Shown here: positions 61,342 to 64,000 of the stretch, piece by piece
Layout of the letters: every line of letters begins with the position of its first letter
Numbering within the stretch: position 1 is the first letter of the stretch
From: an uncultured Bacteroidales bacterium
GTDB lineage: Bacteria; Bacteroidota; Bacteroidia; Bacteroidales; Paludibacteraceae
Direction: 5' to 3'
Assembly (NCBI GenBank): GCA_900316125.1
Contig: ONBO01000014.1
Span: forward strand, 21,981 to 85,980
Length of the DNA: 64,000 nucleotides
The notes under the pieces: generated by a model
Told to the model about the DNA's origin: nothing
What the model saw: only the letters and a program-made list of their open reading frames with translations
Databases searched by the model: none
Position numbers and translations under genes: made by a program

Positions 61342-62811
61342 TTATCCTTCTTTGGTGTTACTCTTAATGTATTCCGTGGGATTTGCATGAATCTTTTCAA
61401 GTTCTGCCTTACGCCACTCCTCAATAGCGGTTTCTAAAAGTTCTGCCTGGACTGATGCAATATTTGACATCAATTGACTATTAGTTTTCACCTCTGCTTT
61501 AATTCGTTCTTCGTCAACTGCCAGAGAGATGCTTTTTTCAACTGCAACCATTTTTGATATTTTATCATTCTCTAAATCTAACAAGGCGTCATACGCACCT
61601 CGTCTAATAATTAATTTTGTTAGTATTGGGGTTAATTCAATCATCAAGAATAATAGTGTTATTGCTAAACTGATAATTGAAAAATTACGCGCTTCCTTTT
61701 TCTTTTGTTCTTTTACAGAATCAGAGTCAGTTTCCTTTATACCAGCCTTTTTTAGATCGCCTAATGCCTCCAATTGTGTAACAAAGTTATTGGTGAACGA
61801 TTGTTCTGCAACTTTGTTTGCGACTTTTACATTGCTGTCAACTATTTGGATATCGTTTCTCAGACTTTCCTGCCGCAATAACAAAATAGTATCATTATTA
61901 ACAATCCTATTTTTTAAATCTTGTTCATATTCGTCTTGAGCTTTTTTCCTTTCTTCTTCCTTTTCTTCTATCGTCTTTCCAATTGATGACGCATCATCAT
62001 TATACCTTTTACGTCGTCCTTGATGATCTGTAATCCTTTTGTTAGCTTCAACTGTGTAACCCACAAATCTTTTATTACCCAGCGTATCAGTTACATATAT
62101 ATTGTTTTTAGGGTCAGATTTTATAGCACTTATTTGTTTTCGCTCTTTTTCAGCATTGTCTGAGGCAATTTTCTTTTGGCTTTTAAGTTCGATTATTTCT
62201 TCATCTAATTTACTTGCCTTTGGAGAAGTTTTGTTTAGTTCTCTACGCAAACTGTCATTAGCAGTCGTTAATCTGGAAATACTTTCTTCCCGATTCTCTA
62301 TCTGGTACATTTTATTAAACTCAAATATGTTATCAGCCATTGCTTGTTCAAGATTTTTTTGAATTTGAGCTTTTAGCCTATCTTCAAAAATCTTTACCTC
62401 TATGGGTTTTGATATTGTAATTGCAATAATAACTGCAACAATGATACGAGGTGTAGCATGTAGTATATCAACACCAACTCTCTTTGCCCAATGTTCTTCT
62501 GATGATTTTGTAAAAGATGTAATGATGTATCTGTCAAGATTAAAAATAATAATGCCCCATAGTATTCCAAATCCAATAGATGGAATTAGAGCTGTCATAT
62601 CCAATGAATCTTCATTGCGGAATACTGTATATAAAGCATATCCACCAGACAAAGATGCAAGCACACCCGTTAATAAAATAGTTGCACCCATACTTGCATA
62701 CTTTGCCCATTCATGACGGCATTGTATTATAAGACTCTCATCCACACCTGCACACCACCACAAGAATCGTTTCATCCAAGATGGTTTTATATCTTCGTTT
62801 TTCTCTGTCAT
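61342..62811 (-). CDS. DUF4407 membrane / coiled-coil protein
   Basis: A 489-residue protein of the DUF4407 family: an opening WMKRFLWWCAGVDESLI, two membrane helices at about 37-60 and 75-97, with IGFGILWGIIIFNLDRYIIT, and a third at about 115-135. A long coiled coil (about 145-345, rich in Glu/Lys/Arg) follows, then one more helix (SIISLAITLLFLMIELTPIL) and a cytoplasmic tail ending EWRKAELEKIHANPTEYI. The family is frequent in Bacteroidetes with no known function. It overlaps the upstream Ig-like gene by 4 bases and shares its C-terminal motif with the next gene. Confidence 0.82.
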   Translation of the reverse strand: MTEKNEDIKPSWMKRFLWWCAGVDESLIIQCRHEWAKYASMGATILLTGVLASLSGGYALYTVFRNEDSLDMTALIPSIGFGILWGIIIFNLDRYIITSFTKSSEEHWAKRVGVDILHATPRIIVAVIIAITISKPIEVKIFEDRLKAQIQKNLEQAMADNIFEFNKMYQIENREESISRLTTANDSLRRELNKTSPKASKLDEEIIELKSQKKIASDNAEKERKQISAIKSDPKNNIYVTDTLGNKRFVGYTVEANKRITDHQGRRKRYNDDASSIGKTIEEKEEERKKAQDEYEQDLKNRIVNNDTILLLRQESLRNDIQIVDSNVKVANKVAEQSFTNNFVTQLEALGDLKKAGIKETDSDSVKEQKKKEARNFSIISLAITLLFLMIELTPILTKLIIRRGAYDALLDLENDKISKMVAVEKSISLAVDEERIKAEVKTNSQLMSNIASVQAELLETAIEEWRKAELEKIHANPTEYIKSNTKEG

Positions 62812-64000
62812 ACTGATAATTTGCGTTTAATACTATTGATTATTCTCTTTAATGATATTTGCCCAGACACACCATTCTTTAAATTAGGAACATGTACATC
62901 CTGTAATCTATACCTATTCACCCTAAAGATAGGAGTACTAATACACTTAAAATCTGGGACATTGACAGACACATTAATTTTCTCATTAATATCAGGAGTG
63001 GGAACAAGTATTGCCTTAACTTGCGGGATTGGCAACATCTTTATTCTTTTGTGATATTCCTTTATTCCAAACTCATCTGTCACCCGCAAGGTATATATAG
63101 TTTCTTTATCTACACCATCAATATATGTAATGCTATCAGAGTCCTTAACTGCCACTCCGTCAAGCTCCACCAACTTTGCATGCTGTACTTCCCATGACAA
63201 GGTAAATGGTATAGAGGGGAACACATATTCTTTATCTGTCTTGTACTCAACTATTGCATCAGGAAAAACTTCAATAGTTAAAGGTGTATCAACAGTCGTC
63301 CTCTTATCTAATGCAAGGACCCTTAAAGTATAGGAGGTCGTTTTATTTGGTGTCAGTTCTAAAGTGCCATTATTCTTAATATTATCTTTAGTTCCCTCCG
63401 GCCCTATCAAGCTACTCTTTTCCGCATTTTTCACATTCCAAGAGAGAGTAACACTTTCCCCTTTACCAGCATGTAATTTTTGTGTGTCTGCCTTAAATGT
63501 AATAACTGGGCGAGGGAGGATATCGAGTTTGAAGGAAGAACTTACTCGTTTATGATAGTTATGTGCCGTTAATGTATAATCTGGTTCTGTAACGTCAGTT
63601 ATTTCAATAGAATCAGCAGATGTAACATCTTCACCATTTAGTAGGATTTGAGTATAATTTTCTACACTCCATTTCAAAATGACATTATCGTCTTTCAGGC
63701 ACACCTCTGGGAAACACTTAAAACAATGAATCTCAGGTAACTTTGTCATTCTATCCAGAATCACATCAAAAGGTTCAAGGGTCGACAAATCAGTGGACTT
63801 TAGATATTCTTCCAGAATTGTACATAACATTGATATTTCTCCACCAAATTGTTTAACTCGTAAAAACAACTTTGAATGCTGTATATCTGCAAAATCATCT
63901 TTAGTGAACAACAAAGCATAATCATCATCTTTAGAAATATTCCATAACGAAAAATCCTGTACTATTGCACGTATTGACAAATATATTATTAGTTCCGCAA
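62808..64000 (-). CDS. Ig-like repeat protein, 5' end outside the window
   Basis: At least 397 codons, open to the window edge (AELIIYLSIRAIVQDFSLWN at the border), so the N-terminal part is missing; the TTG at 63980 is not the start. Three Ig-like modules follow, each with a W-V-x-N/H-A core and a final Y-T-L-R/T strand: LKWSVENYTQILLNGEDV, VTLSWNVKNAEKSSLIGPEG with TSYTLRVL, and FTLSWEVQHAKLVELDGV with TIYTLRV. Each ends at an L/F-P linker before a short basic C-terminus. No signal or membrane segment is visible in this part. What lies upstream (perhaps an enzymatic or kinase domain) would decide its role. Confidence 0.72.
   Translation of the reverse strand, partial: AELIIYLSIRAIVQDFSLWNISKDDDYALLFTKDDFADIQHSKLFLRVKQFGGEISMLCTILEEYLKSTDLSTLEPFDVILDRMTKLPEIHCFKCFPEVCLKDDNVILKWSVENYTQILLNGEDVTSADSIEITDVTEPDYTLTAHNYHKRVSSSFKLDILPRPVITFKADTQKLHAGKGESVTLSWNVKNAEKSSLIGPEGTKDNIKNNGTLELTPNKTTSYTLRVLALDKRTTVDTPLTIEVFPDAIVEYKTDKEYVFPSIPFTLSWEVQHAKLVELDGVAVKDSDSITYIDGVDKETIYTLRVTDEFGIKEYHKRIKMLPIPQVKAILVPTPDINEKINVSVNVPDFKCISTPIFRVNRYRLQDVHVPNLKNGVSGQISLKRIINSIKRKLSV

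Overview
The window is chromosomal DNA from a member of the Bacteroidetes, most likely order Bacteroidales. The evidence is a combination of traits: type III glutamine synthetase, the LL-diaminopimelate aminotransferase route to lysine, a bacterial serine palmitoyltransferase, an Hc1-type histone H1-like protein, an alpha-amylase ending in a type IX secretion sorting domain, Bacteroidetes-type BamD/RpoZ/DUF4835 genes, and repeated TTG-N18..20-TAnnTTTG promoters. The genus cannot be fixed from what is visible.

Left part (1-14.5 kb): the 3' end of glnS, then on the minus strand a serine palmitoyltransferase gene and an ABC ATPase / alpha-2-macroglobulin-like / rimM group. On the plus strand follow hisG-hisD, a histone-like gene, tRNA-Cys, a TPR membrane protein with ribH, and tRNA-Gly. 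Several rho-independent terminators separate these units.

Middle (14.5-38.7 kb): two divergent gene blocks devoted to ammonia and glutamine. Leftward, nine closely spaced genes run dapF-dapL-outer membrane protein-glnK-amtB-glnN-carA-carB-pyrG. Rightward run gltB-gltD-asnB-glmS-purF-like. Together they import ammonium, sense nitrogen status, make glutamine and glutamate, and spend glutamine amide nitrogen on carbamoyl phosphate, CTP, asparagine, glucosamine-6-phosphate and phosphoribosylamine. The shared 268-bp divergent promoter region carries two near-identical 21-bp direct repeats that look like regulator sites.

Next (38.8-53.8 kb): a lipoprotein joining a glycogen-binding (AMPK/CBM48-like) domain to a CX5R tyrosine/lipid-type phosphatase domain; a plus-strand run lysC-lysA-glycosyltransferase-bamD-rpoZ-coaBC-DUF4835-recN; a minus-strand run of a small acidic protein, a glycosyltransferase and panB; and a secreted GH13 alpha-amylase.

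Right end (53.9-64 kb): visibly more AT-rich and accessory in character. It holds secreted hypotheticals, a TPR/retropepsin-like gene interrupted by one in-frame stop, a cysteine-motif membrane protein, and a tightly packed minus-strand operon: Ig-like repeat protein (running off the window), DUF4407 membrane/coiled-coil protein, a second membrane/coiled-coil protein, a 53-residue protein and a DUF1232 protein. The two membrane proteins share a C-terminal motif. This operon is the best candidate here for an undescribed system. No insertion sequence, prophage or CRISPR array was seen.
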